Translations under genes and position numbers: made by a program
In this document: positions 12,213 to 20,571 of the stretch, one piece after another
Layout: every line of letters begins with the position of its first letter
Position numbering within the stretch: the stretch's first letter is position 1
Source: SIG440 sp045587485
GTDB taxonomy: Bacteria; Bacillota; Clostridia; Monoglobales; Monoglobaceae
DNA length: 20,571 bases
Assembly (NCBI GenBank): GCA_045587485.1
Contig: JAZNCI010000032.1
Span: 1-20,571 of the forward strand
Direction: 5' to 3'
Notes under the pieces: model-generated
The model's database searches: none
The model's input: the letters and a program-made list of their open reading frames with translations, nothing else
Told to the model about the DNA's origin: nothing

Positions 12213-12491
12213 TTACCCCCCTTTGTGATACTGTTCAAGATCAGTAATACGATGATTTGCAACCTTGATTTCCTCTTTGTGTACCGCATCAGCCTTTTCA
12301 AGTTGATAAACTCTTTCGATTACTTTGTTGTGCTTTTCAACTTGTTTTGTAAGCTCTTGAATTTGATAAGCCTGCAAGTCGTTGTGCTTATCCATTTCAG
12401 CAATCATTTTTTTGTTGTTTGAATTGCTGTTTATTACACACACTACAATAGCGGCAACAGCACTAACAATGGCAGCAATAACTGTTTCCAT
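12213..12491 (-). CDS. Holin-like membrane/coiled-coil protein (XhlA/BhlA-like, 92 aa)
   Basis: One N-terminal transmembrane helix (METVIAAIVSAVAAIVVCVI) is followed by a long coiled coil (KMIAEMDKHNDLQAYQIQEL, TKQVEKHNKVIERVYQLEKA, IKVANHRITDLEQ). This layout, one membrane helix plus a soluble coiled coil encoded between the tail tip and the holin/lysin, is that of XhlA/BhlA-type lysis accessory proteins. It probably works with the neighbouring holin, and a tail-chaperone role is less likely. AAGGGGGGTGA precedes the ATG. It lies 4 bases before the holin gene. Confidence 0.75.
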   Translation of the reverse strand: METVIAAIVSAVAAIVVCVINSNSNNKKMIAEMDKHNDLQAYQIQELTKQVEKHNKVIERVYQLEKADAVHKEEIKVANHRITDLEQYHKGG

Positions 12492-12506
12492 TCTTGCTCA
12501 CCCCCC

Positions 12507-14519
12507 TTACACACCTATTACATATCGCAAGACAAAGCGGTTATTTGTGAAGGTGATACCACTTGCCCCTGTGCCTGTAAGGTTGTTATTGTCGTGACCT
12601 GTGATGCCGTCATCCCTGATATACAAATATTTCGTTGCAAAATAAGCAAGATTACTTGTTGACATTTGGAAAACGTGACCTGTTCCCGAATGCAATGCGA
12701 TGAGCTTTTTTGAAATGAAATGGCTATGCCACGATTGATTCTTTGCGCTCCCGTCCGTTATTTCAGACCATACAAGAACAATTCCCGAAGGCTGATTGCT
12801 TGCACTTTCTGTGAATGAAATGATGTGACCGGCTGTCATATAGTAACCGCCCGACCATAGCAGAGTGCCGCCATAATCGGAAACGCACACCCAGTCACCC
12901 CAGCTTGATTGATAGTAAATGCGTTCAAACGTTCTTGCTTTATCTTTGATACAACTTGTCAAACGTTGCTTGACTTGACCGTCAACGCCTGCGCCATCAA
13001 CTGTCAGCGTGAATGTTCCGCTGTCAATCGGGCAATGCAAATATTTGTAGGTCGTTGTATTTGCACCCACATAAGTATTCGGTATTCGTACATCGTCCAA
13101 ATCTGTATCAGCTTCAAGAACTGGATGCAGAATGCCACCGACAAAGCGAATTTGAAAACCGATGTCAAGAACGTCATCAAGTTCCGATACTTTGCCGATT
13201 GCCATTCCTTGACCGTTTGATTTCCAATGCATCAAGGTAAAGCCTGTTGAAGCGGTTGTTGCTTTCGATGAGGTTTCAAAATCGTCTGTGATTGAGAACT
13301 TGACATCATACGATGAGCCGCTATCAGCAGGGAAAATATAATTTGCATTCGAAACGGAATATTGATTTGCATAATCCGAAAGCTCAATCGCCGTGTAGGC
13401 ATCCGCACTTGATTTCTTGTATTCAAGCTTGTAAGATGCCGAATTCTTTGAATTAAGCGATGTAACGGCGCCGCCGAATGTTGCCCGAACAAATTCTCCT
13501 TTATCGTTCTCTGTGCCGTCCTCGTTGCATCTGTGGACGGATAGAGCCGAAACGATAGGGGCGGAATAATTCAGGGGATTGATTGAAATCCCTGTTCCGT
13601 TGCTTCGTCCTCTTGTGTCCTTGACTGTTGCCGCTACACCTTGCGCCCCTGCTGCCTGAATTACACCTGTTGTAAAGCTTGCTTTGTTGTAGGTCGTTCC
13701 ATTTGCTGATACAGAATAGGAAGATATCGTTGCGCCGTACTGGCTTGATGCTGTAACTGTAACCTTCAGCGTTGAATGCCCTTTGATATAAGTTCCGTAT
13801 TTATCCGCATATCCTGTCGGATCAGATACGGCAATCGAAACGGACGGCTTCACGCTTGACGGAATCGAACACGTTTTCGTGTAGCTGTTGCTTCCGATGT
13901 TTGTGCTTCCGTTGTAGGTCGTTATTGTGTACTTGATTGATACGCTTGTACCAGTTTTATTTTGGCTTGCAAGAGATAACGGCGGCGTGAACTTGATGCT
14001 TGTGCCTGTACCCTTTGAAACGATAGTCCCGGATGCCGTTCCGCAAGTGTATGAAATTGTGTGCGTGAAGCTACTTGACAGCCTTGTAACGGTCAATGTC
14101 TGTTCTGTTCCCAGCGTTCCATTTCCCACGCTCAGCGTTGATTTTCGGGGGATTGTGGTTAGCTTTTCGGAATAGCTTTGTTCGCTCGATGTCACCTGTG
14201 AATGGTCTATCCATGCAGACGTTGCAAGCGTTTTTGTACCGTCCGAGCCGTGTGCGATATTGAGTGTTTTTGAAAACAGCACAATTCCGCTGTTGGTGAT
14301 TTTGTGCGATGAGGTAACAGAAGCACTATATTTCGTGCCGTTTATCTTGCAATAAACTGTGCCTGTGCCGTATGTTTCATAGCCTGTATTTGTACGATAG
14401 AAACGCACGCTGACCGTTACATTCGATGTATTATTGTCGATACTTTGGCTGTTCGTTTTTATCGTGATTGTATACTTGATATATTGATTGCTTGTACTTA
14501 ATGCGCCACTAGTAGCCAT
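12507..14519 (-). CDS. Phage tail-tip/receptor-binding protein (DUF859-like, pyocin-knob segment)
   Basis: A 670-residue, Ser/Thr/Gly-rich beta protein. The first ~430 residues are repeated beta-sandwich-like stretches (FYRTNTGYETYGTGTVYCKI, KTLNIAHGSDGTKTL, TTIPRKSTLSVG) as in DUF859 siphovirus structural proteins. AIGKVSELDDVLDIGF (about 440) marks the transition. A pyocin-knob-like segment follows (about 475-545: IPNTYVGANTTTYKYLHCPI, FERIYYQSSWGDWVCV). The C-terminal ~125 residues are beta-rich, like phage tail tips (LLWSGGYYMTAGHIISF). It is the last structural gene before lysis and most likely contacts the host surface. The ATG abuts the Tal stop (TAAATG). Family assignment is from recollection of pattern. 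Confidence 0.82.
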   Translation of the reverse strand: MATSGALSTSNQYIKYTITIKTNSQSIDNNTSNVTVSVRFYRTNTGYETYGTGTVYCKINGTKYSASVTSSHKITNSGIVLFSKTLNIAHGSDGTKTLATSAWIDHSQVTSSEQSYSEKLTTIPRKSTLSVGNGTLGTEQTLTVTRLSSSFTHTISYTCGTASGTIVSKGTGTSIKFTPPLSLASQNKTGTSVSIKYTITTYNGSTNIGSNSYTKTCSIPSSVKPSVSIAVSDPTGYADKYGTYIKGHSTLKVTVTASSQYGATISSYSVSANGTTYNKASFTTGVIQAAGAQGVAATVKDTRGRSNGTGISINPLNYSAPIVSALSVHRCNEDGTENDKGEFVRATFGGAVTSLNSKNSASYKLEYKKSSADAYTAIELSDYANQYSVSNANYIFPADSGSSYDVKFSITDDFETSSKATTASTGFTLMHWKSNGQGMAIGKVSELDDVLDIGFQIRFVGGILHPVLEADTDLDDVRIPNTYVGANTTTYKYLHCPIDSGTFTLTVDGAGVDGQVKQRLTSCIKDKARTFERIYYQSSWGDWVCVSDYGGTLLWSGGYYMTAGHIISFTESASNQPSGIVLVWSEITDGSAKNQSWHSHFISKKLIALHSGTGHVFQMSTSNLAYFATKYLYIRDDGITGHDNNNLTGTGASGITFTNNRFVLRYVIGV

Positions 14520-16205
14520 TTATTCACCTACTTTCAAGAAGCTCAATGAGCCATCAGAACGAGGAATAAAAGCGAAATTACCAAATTGCGCCCTTTCCTC
14601 GACACGGATGACAATATTTCCAGTATGGAAGTTCTCGCCGTCCCACGTTCCAAAAGCAACGCCGTTTTTGCTGAAAATGATGCCTTCCTCATTGTCAACC
14701 TGAAGCGTTATCACGCTGTCGCTACTTTGAATGGTGATTCCGTCATCGCTCATTTTGATGTACTTGTAAAGCTCTTCAAACTTTGTCTGCAAAGCGCCGT
14801 CAATGCTCTCGATCTGTTCCGTTGTGGTTGTGAACTTTGAAATAAGCTCATCTGAAAGCACCTGTAATTCGGCTGATACGCTTTCCCGAAGCTCTTCCAT
14901 CCCTGCCTTGCTTTGATACGTTTCTTCAACAGAAAGAATAATTGAATCAACAGCCTGAGCGATAAGCGAATTTGTCAAGAGTGATTCATTCCTCAAAGCT
15001 TCATTTGTGACATAGTTGCTTTCAATCGTGCCGATTTTCTGTATTGCCGTTTCAATCTTTTCGGATTGTTCAAACTGTAAATCGCTTAAAGTCTTGAAAT
15101 TATCGCCGATTTCAAACGATGATGATACTTCATTCTCGCACACGTTGATTGTTTTCTTGATGATTCGGGCTGTATCGTCAATGCCTAACAGCTTATTTTT
15201 TAACGGATGCCAGTTGCAAATATCGAAATCGTCAATATCAAGCCCCAGCAATGCCAAATCAAGGGCGGTTACTGAGTATTTAACAAGCATTTTATTATTT
15301 GCTGCAAGGTATTCTGTACCTTTACGCAAGAGGTTTTCCGGCTCTGTTACATCGTCAAAATTGACCGTTCCGCCGATTATGCCGAATTTAGTGACGGCAT
15401 CCGCATCCTCAATGTATTTCAGACCGCCATTCACGCTTGAAATATCAAGCCTTTCTTCGGTCTGTATTGTTTGCGTTGTCGTGTTTCCGCTGTCATCTGT
15501 GACTGTTTCTTCTTTTGTCAGCTTGCAGCCGTAAGGCTCTAGGCGTGTAATATAGGCGGTTGCATTCTTTTCCTTTGATATCTGCTTCATATTTCGGGAA
15601 AGCTCAATCGCCGTTGCTTTTGTTTCGCCGATTTCGGTCAGATAATCAATATAGGTCACGCCCTCGACAACTCTGAAACGGATTTCACCGCCCAACTTTG
15701 CGATAAGCTTATCATTCAAGGTTTTCCAGCTTGTTTCCCTCTGAACGCCTATATACAAATTATCATTCGGATCGGTAACAGTTACTTCACCGATTGAAAA
15801 TTGCTTGTAATCCTCAACCTTTGCATTGTGCGTGTTAATGATATGTGCAAGAAGCTCATTGACTGTCCAGTTCTTTTCCGCCACATAGTCTTGAATGCTG
15901 TCATACAGAAAGCCGAAAAAGCTTTCACAGGTAACATCCTTCGATATTCTGCCGCTTGTGTCCATTGTGTCTTTTGAGTATAGGACACGCCCCCAAAATT
16001 CATAACGCTTTTTGTTCGTGTTATAAACTGAAACGAGCGTTTTGCGGTCATTTATGCGGTTATAGCCTTTATTTGACGGCAAAAGGGCAAAGGAAAAGGA
16101 ATCAATCGCATTGATTCCTTTTACCACGCTTCCACTTATAAGCTTTTCGGTCTTACCGTGAATTGTTGCCGTAATGTTATCGTTTATTAAGTTGACAATA
16201 TACAT
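14520..16205 (-). CDS. Tail-associated Tal protein (baseplate hub / prophage endopeptidase-tail family)
   Basis: A 561-residue protein starting MYIVNLINDNITATIHGKTE. The N-terminal ~350 residues look like the gp27-like hub of Tal proteins (AIDSFSFALLPSNKGYN, WGRVLYSKDTMDTSGRISKD, TSWKTLNDKLIAKLGGEIRF, LSRNMKQISKEKNATAYITR, DFDICNWHPLKNKLLGID). About residues 365-470 form a coiled coil (LQFEQSEKIETAIQKI, ELRESVSAELQVLSDELISK), then a short beta-rich end. It follows Dit directly (TAA then ATG), the normal Dit-Tal pairing, and would cap the tail tube and hold the tip protein. No recognisable peptidase motif is visible in the C-terminus. Confidence 0.9.
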   Translation of the reverse strand: MYIVNLINDNITATIHGKTEKLISGSVVKGINAIDSFSFALLPSNKGYNRINDRKTLVSVYNTNKKRYEFWGRVLYSKDTMDTSGRISKDVTCESFFGFLYDSIQDYVAEKNWTVNELLAHIINTHNAKVEDYKQFSIGEVTVTDPNDNLYIGVQRETSWKTLNDKLIAKLGGEIRFRVVEGVTYIDYLTEIGETKATAIELSRNMKQISKEKNATAYITRLEPYGCKLTKEETVTDDSGNTTTQTIQTEERLDISSVNGGLKYIEDADAVTKFGIIGGTVNFDDVTEPENLLRKGTEYLAANNKMLVKYSVTALDLALLGLDIDDFDICNWHPLKNKLLGIDDTARIIKKTINVCENEVSSSFEIGDNFKTLSDLQFEQSEKIETAIQKIGTIESNYVTNEALRNESLLTNSLIAQAVDSIILSVEETYQSKAGMEELRESVSAELQVLSDELISKFTTTTEQIESIDGALQTKFEELYKYIKMSDDGITIQSSDSVITLQVDNEEGIIFSKNGVAFGTWDGENFHTGNIVIRVEERAQFGNFAFIPRSDGSLSFLKVGE

Positions 16206-16874
16206 TTACATCACCTCTTCACGGAAAGAGATTGTCAAATTTCCAGCCTGCGCCCCTATGTTTTTAATCGTTAGCACGTTTTTATTCGGTGCAAATTCAA
16301 TCACGTCATCGGTTGTTGTGCCTATCGGTACAGTATAGCTTAAATCATTCAAAGCAATCTGAAATGGTGCTGTTGCCGTGAAAGCCGGTACAATCTTATG
16401 ATGCGATAAATTACCGATTGTGACCGTTTTTTCTTCACCGCTTGCCAGCGAGTATGAATGCTTTGTTGCTGAATCGGCTATCATATACGGATAGGCTGAG
16501 AATGTCACCGTAATCGTTGACTTTTCGATTTCCGTATCGTCAAAGGTTGCATCCGTGTATGTTGCGATAAAATGATAGTTCTTTATGAATGGATCGATTA
16601 GGCTTTCTTCTTGAATGAACATAAGCCAGCCCATCAAATCCCTTTTCTTTTCTTCCAATTCCTCAGAGGAATCGGCAAGCAATTCAAGAACATATTGCAA
16701 TTCACGTTCTTCAAAGTAGATTTCGCCGTTCATCGCTGTAAAATCAAATGTTTTGTTTGAAAATGGAACAGTTTCTTTAATGCTTTTCTTTTTCGGTGCA
16801 GAAATTGAACGTTCTTTCACGCTTGCACCGAAATCGTCAAGCGAAGCATAATCGCCGACAATAATCTGATCCAT
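16206..16874 (-). CDS. Distal tail protein (Dit)
   Basis: A 222-residue protein with the Dit (siphovirus tail component) plan. The N-terminal belt domain has SLDDFGASVKERSISAPKKK, VPFSNKTFDFTAMNG and EIYFEERELQYVLELLA (residues ~10-70). A middle segment contains IDPFIKNYHFIATYTDATFD and ITVTFSAYPYMI. A C-terminal galectin-like domain follows (ENEAPAFTATAPF-like region at HHKIVPAFTATAPFQIALND, then AGNLTISFREEV). Dit forms hexameric rings joining tail tube and baseplate. AAGGGGTGA precedes the ATG. An intrinsic terminator lies between this gene and the upstream carbohydrate-binding gene, which is unusual within a tail operon. Confidence 0.9.
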   Translation of the reverse strand: MDQIIVGDYASLDDFGASVKERSISAPKKKSIKETVPFSNKTFDFTAMNGEIYFEERELQYVLELLADSSEELEEKKRDLMGWLMFIQEESLIDPFIKNYHFIATYTDATFDDTEIEKSTITVTFSAYPYMIADSATKHSYSLASGEEKTVTIGNLSHHKIVPAFTATAPFQIALNDLSYTVPIGTTTDDVIEFAPNKNVLTIKNIGAQAGNLTISFREEVM

Positions 16875-16892
16875 TGATTTTCACCCCTTTAC

Positions 16893-16924
16893 AAGAAAAA
16901 AGGACATCGATTTCGATGTCCTTT
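16893..16924 (-). terminator. Intrinsic terminator inside the tail operon, upstream of dit
   Basis: On the minus strand the perfect 11-bp stem AAAGGACATCG (16914-16924) and CGATGTCCTTT (16899-16909) has a 4-base loop. Six T residues run through the 3' arm and beyond it, ending in TTTTTTC. It starts 3 bases after the stop of the carbohydrate-binding gene and ends about 20 bases before the dit ATG. On the plus strand the T run is poor, so it acts on late transcripts. Confidence 0.82.
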
Positions 16925-16927
16925 CCT

Positions 16928-17344
16928 CTATTTGGATATTTCTGCCCAGTAAGGCGGATATTCGGTCGGATTCCATGTGCAGACCTGACCTTCAGGGGCG
17001 ATGCATTTATAAGCCTTGCCCTCAAAGTTGATGCAATCACCCGAATAATACCACTTGCCAACCGTATATTCGGGGTAGGTTGCTTCGTTTGTGTCCTCGC
17101 CCTCAGTATCGCCGCTTGCTGTCTTGCCCTCTTCAAGAGCCTTAACACGCATTTCAAGCTCTGTAATCTTTGCGATTATATCAACGCTGTTTTCAGGCTT
17201 TGCACCGTTCTGTGCATGTGCGATAAGGTCAGCCCTTTCAACGTCTGAAATGCTACCCTGCACCCACAGTACATCAATCTTGCGAAGGATGTCTGAAAGG
17301 TCAAATCTTCCTGTTTCAATAACGGATTTAACAATATTCTTCAT
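16928..17344 (-). CDS. Baseplate accessory protein with carbohydrate-binding (CBM5/12-like) module (138 aa)
   Basis: The N-terminal part is helical (MKNIVKSVIETGRFDLSDIL, then VQGSISDVERADLIAHAQNG), as in small XkdX-like tail genes, followed by a short coiled segment (IAKITELEMRVKALEEGKTA) and a Gly/Thr/Glu linker. Residues ~93-138 match the chitin-binding CBM5/12 pattern: YTVGKWYYSGDCINFEGKAY, then KC, and TWNPTEYPPYWAEI, with the spaced aromatic residues that bind sugar. It probably helps the tail attach to surface polysaccharide. The ribosome site AGGAG is inside the end of the BppU-like gene 6 bases upstream, and a terminator follows at once. Confidence 0.85.
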   Translation of the reverse strand: MKNIVKSVIETGRFDLSDILRKIDVLWVQGSISDVERADLIAHAQNGAKPENSVDIIAKITELEMRVKALEEGKTASGDTEGEDTNEATYPEYTVGKWYYSGDCINFEGKAYKCIAPEGQVCTWNPTEYPPYWAEISK

Positions 17345-17350
17345 ACGCTT

Positions 17351-18577
17351 TTATTCTCCTAAAATTGCCGCCGATAATTCAGCGAATTTCTTATCAACAT
17401 ATAACTTTGTATCTGCGGTGTATTTGATTTTCATACCTGCTCCCCCATTGTTTGTGACAATGGTGCTTGGGTAATAAGTATACAGTGCTTTGATAGCTTC
17501 GGTTTGTTCGATTGTAAGCGGTGTTTCTATTGGTGTGGCAAGTACATACAAGACATCAACAGCAAGTGTTTGTGTATCTCCGGCTGTATCTGTATACTGT
17601 GCTGCAATTGTACCATACTGAGCCGCGCATCTTATTCCATCGGTTGTTGCCAGATGTGTGGCGGCGTTTGCGTTATACGGAAGCTGCTCACATAGGCAAA
17701 AATCCGAGCCTAAGGTTGCAAACGCTGTATATCTGTACCCCAGTGGTGAAGTTGCATACACCTGTTTTGTAAGCGTAAAGCTCTTTTTCTCGGTACGCTT
17801 GATATACACACCGTTTTCCAAGTCAAGCTCGTCGCAAATCCAAGCTTGTCCGTTTTCGTCTGTATAGTTGCCGCCTGACGCTACGGGAATACCGCAAAGA
17901 TTGCTTGGGATACCTACAGACACGCTCTGCGACTGTTCTTTGCCGTCTGAAACAGTGACTTTGATTGTTCCACTGTTGCCTGCGTTTACAAGCTCTATCG
18001 GTGCTTGTGGCGTTGGTATGCCGTTCTGCGTTGTTTTTCCGTAAACAGTCAAGCCCTGAATAGGGGATTCGGAACTGTCGGAAACGCTGACCGCATCGCC
18101 CTCTTTATCGCAGACAATCGCATTCGCTCTTGATGCAAGAAGTTCATCCGATTTTTCTGAAATAATCTTTTCTGTACTTTCAGCGATTACGTTGTCAAGA
18201 GCCGAAAGCACCGTTTTTGATTCAACGGCATCAACATCGGCAAGGGAAGGCGCAACCCACATCGTGCCTGCAAAAGTGCTAACAATGTTGTCATCCTTCA
18301 TCAAGCGGATTTGATATGCACATTCGCCTGTTTCTGTCAATGCCTGATTATTAAGGTCAACAATGACGGTGTTATCCTCAACGACAACGCCGCATTCCTG
18401 ATATACACAACTACCCGATTTCTTGCGCACATAGATTGTTGCGGTACAGCCTTCGGGCAAATCGAAATCTAAAATTGAAAAAACGAGCTGAACGCCTGTG
18501 TCATATTGCACCGCTTCAATGGTGCGTTTCTGATGCTTTTTCAAAAGATAGATATCAATATTCTTTTGTATCTTCAT
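17351..18577 (-). CDS. BppU-like baseplate upper protein / receptor-binding protein (408 aa)
   Basis: The first ~110 residues match the BppU N-terminal domain: MKIQKNIDIYLLKKHQKRTI, VQYDTGVQLVFSILDFDLPE, ATIYVRKKSG, then TETGECAYQIRLMKDDNIVS and TFAGTMWVAPSL. A helical stretch (about 120-150) follows. Next is a phage structural module with IQGLTVYGKTTQNGIPTPQA, PIELVNAGNSGTIKVTVS and a C-terminal beta region, ending KLYVDKKFAELSAAILGE. BppU links the receptor-binding parts to the baseplate. In most siphophages it is encoded after Tal, while here it stands between the tape measure and Dit. AAAGGGAG precedes the ATG. The gene lies 14 bases after the tape measure stop. Confidence 0.88.
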   Translation of the reverse strand: MKIQKNIDIYLLKKHQKRTIEAVQYDTGVQLVFSILDFDLPEGCTATIYVRKKSGSCVYQECGVVVEDNTVIVDLNNQALTETGECAYQIRLMKDDNIVSTFAGTMWVAPSLADVDAVESKTVLSALDNVIAESTEKIISEKSDELLASRANAIVCDKEGDAVSVSDSSESPIQGLTVYGKTTQNGIPTPQAPIELVNAGNSGTIKVTVSDGKEQSQSVSVGIPSNLCGIPVASGGNYTDENGQAWICDELDLENGVYIKRTEKKSFTLTKQVYATSPLGYRYTAFATLGSDFCLCEQLPYNANAATHLATTDGIRCAAQYGTIAAQYTDTAGDTQTLAVDVLYVLATPIETPLTIEQTEAIKALYTYYPSTIVTNNGGAGMKIKYTADTKLYVDKKFAELSAAILGE

Positions 18578-18591
18578 TCATTCACTCCCTT

Positions 18592-20571
18592 TTATTCAAG
18601 CACAAGGTCACGCCCACGGAATACCGAACGTAATCCGTTCACGCTGTCGCTGTCACTTGCTGTCGCTTCTGCAAAGCGCCGTCCGTTTAAGTTAAAGTAA
18701 ACAGGGCGTTTGGCAAGCTCTTCGATTGCATCCGCTATTGCTTGAATGTTCATTTTATTCATTGTAGATTCGACCGCCCCCACTATGTAGCCTTCAAGCT
18801 TATCAATCGGGGTAATGGCTTCCGGTCCTGCTTCTCCGGCAACGTTCAGCGTTGCGGTTTCCACGATACCGCCCTTTGCCAGCATCGGAATTTCAGGAAC
18901 GTCAATCAATGAAATCTTGTTTTTGAAAGGCTTTGCGCCAGCGATTGAAATGTTCTTGATTTTTTTCAAAACACCGTTGATTGCGTTAAACGGAATAGCA
19001 ACAACCTTGTTTATTCCGCCGATGATGCCATTGACAACGGTTTTAAATGCGCTGACAATGCCTTCCTTGATGCCGACAAATATTTTTCCGCCAGTCGAAA
19101 AGACGTTTTTGACAGCCGTCCACGCCTGCGTGAATTTGTCCTTAAACCACGATGTCACATTTCCGAAAACAGATTTGATTCCGCTCCACGCTGATTTTGC
19201 GCCGTTCTTCAGGCTGTTCCACATACCCGAAAATGCATTTTTTACAGGGCTGATGATTTTATCGTTAAACCAGCCTTTCACAACGTTCCATACGCCCTTG
19301 ATACCATTCCAAGCACTTGATGCAGCCGACTTGATAGCCGTCCACATTTTCGTGAAGTAGTTTTTAACAGGTGTAATGACCGCCGTGTTAAACCACGTTT
19401 TGACGGTATTCCATACGCTCTTGATGCCGTTCCACGCCGCCGAAGCTTTTGATTTCACGGTATTCCATAAGCCAGTAAAGAAGTTTTTAACAGGCTGAAT
19501 GACAGTATTGTTAAACCATTCGGAAACAACGCCCCATATCAGCTTGATTGCTTCCCATGCGCCCTGAAAAACTCCGATAATCGCTTCAAACGTGCTTGTA
19601 ATTGTTGCCCATATACTAGAGAACAATTCGCTGAAGAATTGAAAAATCGGCGTTGCCTTTATCCATTCCCACGCTGTCAGGAACGCTGTCTTGATGCCCT
19701 CAATAAATGTTGTGAAGGCGGTCTTGATATTCGTCCACAGCGCAGAAAAGAAATTCTGAATCGGGAAAACGATATTTGTGTTAATCCACGTTGCAAAAGT
19801 TGTAAAAATGCCCTTTATCCATTCAACAGCCGTAAAGAAAGCGTTTTTGATGCCTTCCCACAGCCCCGAAAAGAAATTTGCAACTGGCTGAATAACATTG
19901 TTATTGATCCACGTTCCCCATTTTGAAAGCGTAGCCCTGACGGCTTCCCAGCACCGCTTCACGGCTGCGACAATTTCATCCCAGTATTCTATTACCACGA
20001 TTACAATTGCCACAACAGCCGCAATCGCCGCCACAACTCCCATTATCGGAAGTATCATCGGCGCAATAGCTGAATTTGCCGCCCATTGTGCAACGGTATA
20101 AACGCCCAGCGCAACCGCAAGCACGTTGAATGCAACCGCAAGTGTACCAAGTACACCGACTAGGACTTTTGCCGCAACAGGATGTTCCTGAAGCCAGTCA
20201 AGGGCATTGCTCATTGCCCCGGCGATTGTTTCAATTGCAGGCTGTAAGCCCACAAGCATTTCTGTTTTAAGCTCTGTGAAAGCTGTTGTGACAGGCTCAA
20301 CCGCAGATGCAAGGTTATTTTGTGCAAGTAGCTGTTCAGCCGCCGCTTCCTTTGCTTCCATCTGTGCGCCTGCTGTATCTCGATATGTTTCCGCCGCATC
20401 GCCGTATAGCTTTGTCAGCGTGTCCGTTATAAGCTGTTGCCTTTCGGCTTCTGTCGAACATTCAGAAAGAGCGACATTGAATGCATCTTCGGCTGTTACA
20501 ACCTCGTCATTCATATAGCCTGCGAACATTTCCGCCGCTTCGCTGCTCCAGTTAAGGGCATCGGCGAAAAC
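18592..20571 (-). CDS. Tail tape measure protein, N-terminus beyond the window
   Basis: The frame is open from the right edge (first visible residues VFADALNWSSEAAE, then MFAGYMNDE), so the 660 visible residues are the C-terminal part. Two hydrophobic helical stretches (VLVGVLGTLAVAFNVLAVAL, PIMGVVAAIAAVVAIVIVVI) lie about 90-180 residues into the visible part, then a long Trp-rich repeat region (19150-19911, 41-residue period), and a C-terminal part with LAKGGIVETATLNVAGEAGP and EAITPIDKLEGYIVGAV, typical of tape measure proteins. It sets tail length and may help DNA cross the envelope. The position upstream of the baseplate genes agrees. The internal ATG at 20529 is not a real start. Confidence 0.95.
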   Translation of the reverse strand, partial: VFADALNWSSEAAEMFAGYMNDEVVTAEDAFNVALSECSTEAERQQLITDTLTKLYGDAAETYRDTAGAQMEAKEAAAEQLLAQNNLASAVEPVTTAFTELKTEMLVGLQPAIETIAGAMSNALDWLQEHPVAAKVLVGVLGTLAVAFNVLAVALGVYTVAQWAANSAIAPMILPIMGVVAAIAAVVAIVIVVIEYWDEIVAAVKRCWEAVRATLSKWGTWINNNVIQPVANFFSGLWEGIKNAFFTAVEWIKGIFTTFATWINTNIVFPIQNFFSALWTNIKTAFTTFIEGIKTAFLTAWEWIKATPIFQFFSELFSSIWATITSTFEAIIGVFQGAWEAIKLIWGVVSEWFNNTVIQPVKNFFTGLWNTVKSKASAAWNGIKSVWNTVKTWFNTAVITPVKNYFTKMWTAIKSAASSAWNGIKGVWNVVKGWFNDKIISPVKNAFSGMWNSLKNGAKSAWSGIKSVFGNVTSWFKDKFTQAWTAVKNVFSTGGKIFVGIKEGIVSAFKTVVNGIIGGINKVVAIPFNAINGVLKKIKNISIAGAKPFKNKISLIDVPEIPMLAKGGIVETATLNVAGEAGPEAITPIDKLEGYIVGAVESTMNKMNIQAIADAIEELAKRPVYFNLNGRRFAEATASDSDSVNGLRSVFRGRDLVLE
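19150..19911 (-). repeat. 123-bp (41-residue) repeats in the tape measure gene
   Basis: Units begin with W(F/I)N at 19911, 19788, 19518, 19395 and 19272, and a shortened copy begins at 19149. Three consecutive intervals are exactly 123 bases (19518-19395-19272-19149), as is 19911-19788. The 270 bases between 19788 and 19518 hold one diverged stretch. Consensus of the protein unit: WFN....I.PVKN.F..MW, then ..IK..A.SAWNGIK, then .VWN.VK. Confidence 0.88.

Noticed and set aside
15016..15534. 172-codon plus-strand frame opposite tal
   Set aside because: It lies wholly within the strongly supported Tal gene on the other strand, has no ribosome site and resembles no protein.
18815..19360. 181-codon plus-strand frame opposite the tape measure gene
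   Set aside because: A by-product of the repetitive tape measure coding sequence, with no start signals.

Overview
The window is about half of a temperate siphophage genome from a low-to-mid GC Firmicutes host, most likely a gut Clostridia (Ruminococcus/Oscillospiraceae-like). The host assignment is inference from protein flavour (YqaJ/DUF1351/RecT set, large serine integrase of clostridial type, NlpC/P60 plus CW_7 lysin) and from the AAAGGAG-type ribosome sites before nearly every gene. No tRNA, rRNA, IS element or CRISPR array is visible.

Layout. Positions 1-6916 (minus strand) are the early operon read leftwards: a Cro-like regulator, small phage proteins, YqaJ exonuclease, a C5-cytosine methyltransferase, DUF1351, three small proteins (two of them Cys-rich), RecT, SSB, a DNA N-methyltransferase, a DUF1064 protein and a partial Cys-rich protein cut by the left edge. 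Positions 6917-7086 are the genetic switch: divergent consensus-like promoters with copies of a 17-bp palindrome (ATTCGCTAAAAGCGAAT). Positions 7087-10930 (plus strand) are the lysogeny side: a short CI-like repressor, a membrane-anchored XRE protein, a DEDDh-type exonuclease with a long N-terminal extension, and a large serine integrase. A 34-codon gene on the opposite strand overlaps the repressor 3' end. Positions 11202-20571 (minus strand) are late genes read leftwards: tape measure (partial), BppU-like baseplate protein, carbohydrate-binding accessory protein, Dit, Tal, DUF859-type tip protein with a pyocin-knob-like segment, two holin-like proteins and a modular endolysin.

The most informative stretch is 10927-11194, between integrase and lysin. 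In an integrated prophage these two genes normally lie at opposite ends. Here they are adjacent and convergent, with a 48-bp imperfect dyad of the size and symmetry expected of a serine-integrase attP. The window therefore most likely comes from a circular or otherwise unintegrated phage molecule. A near-consensus promoter, a good ribosome site and a 25-codon reading frame point through this dyad, so integration could place a phage-borne promoter and start codon in front of host sequence.

How the parts work together: the repressor would hold the early promoter(s) off through the palindromic operators. After induction, the early operon supplies recombination (YqaJ/RecT/SSB) and DNA methylation. 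The late operon builds the tail and lyses the cell. The integrase and attP switch between free and integrated states. Five short genes (3274-3444, 6243-6401, 7450-7554, 10927-11004 and the left-edge partial gene) were found by reading the strands directly.
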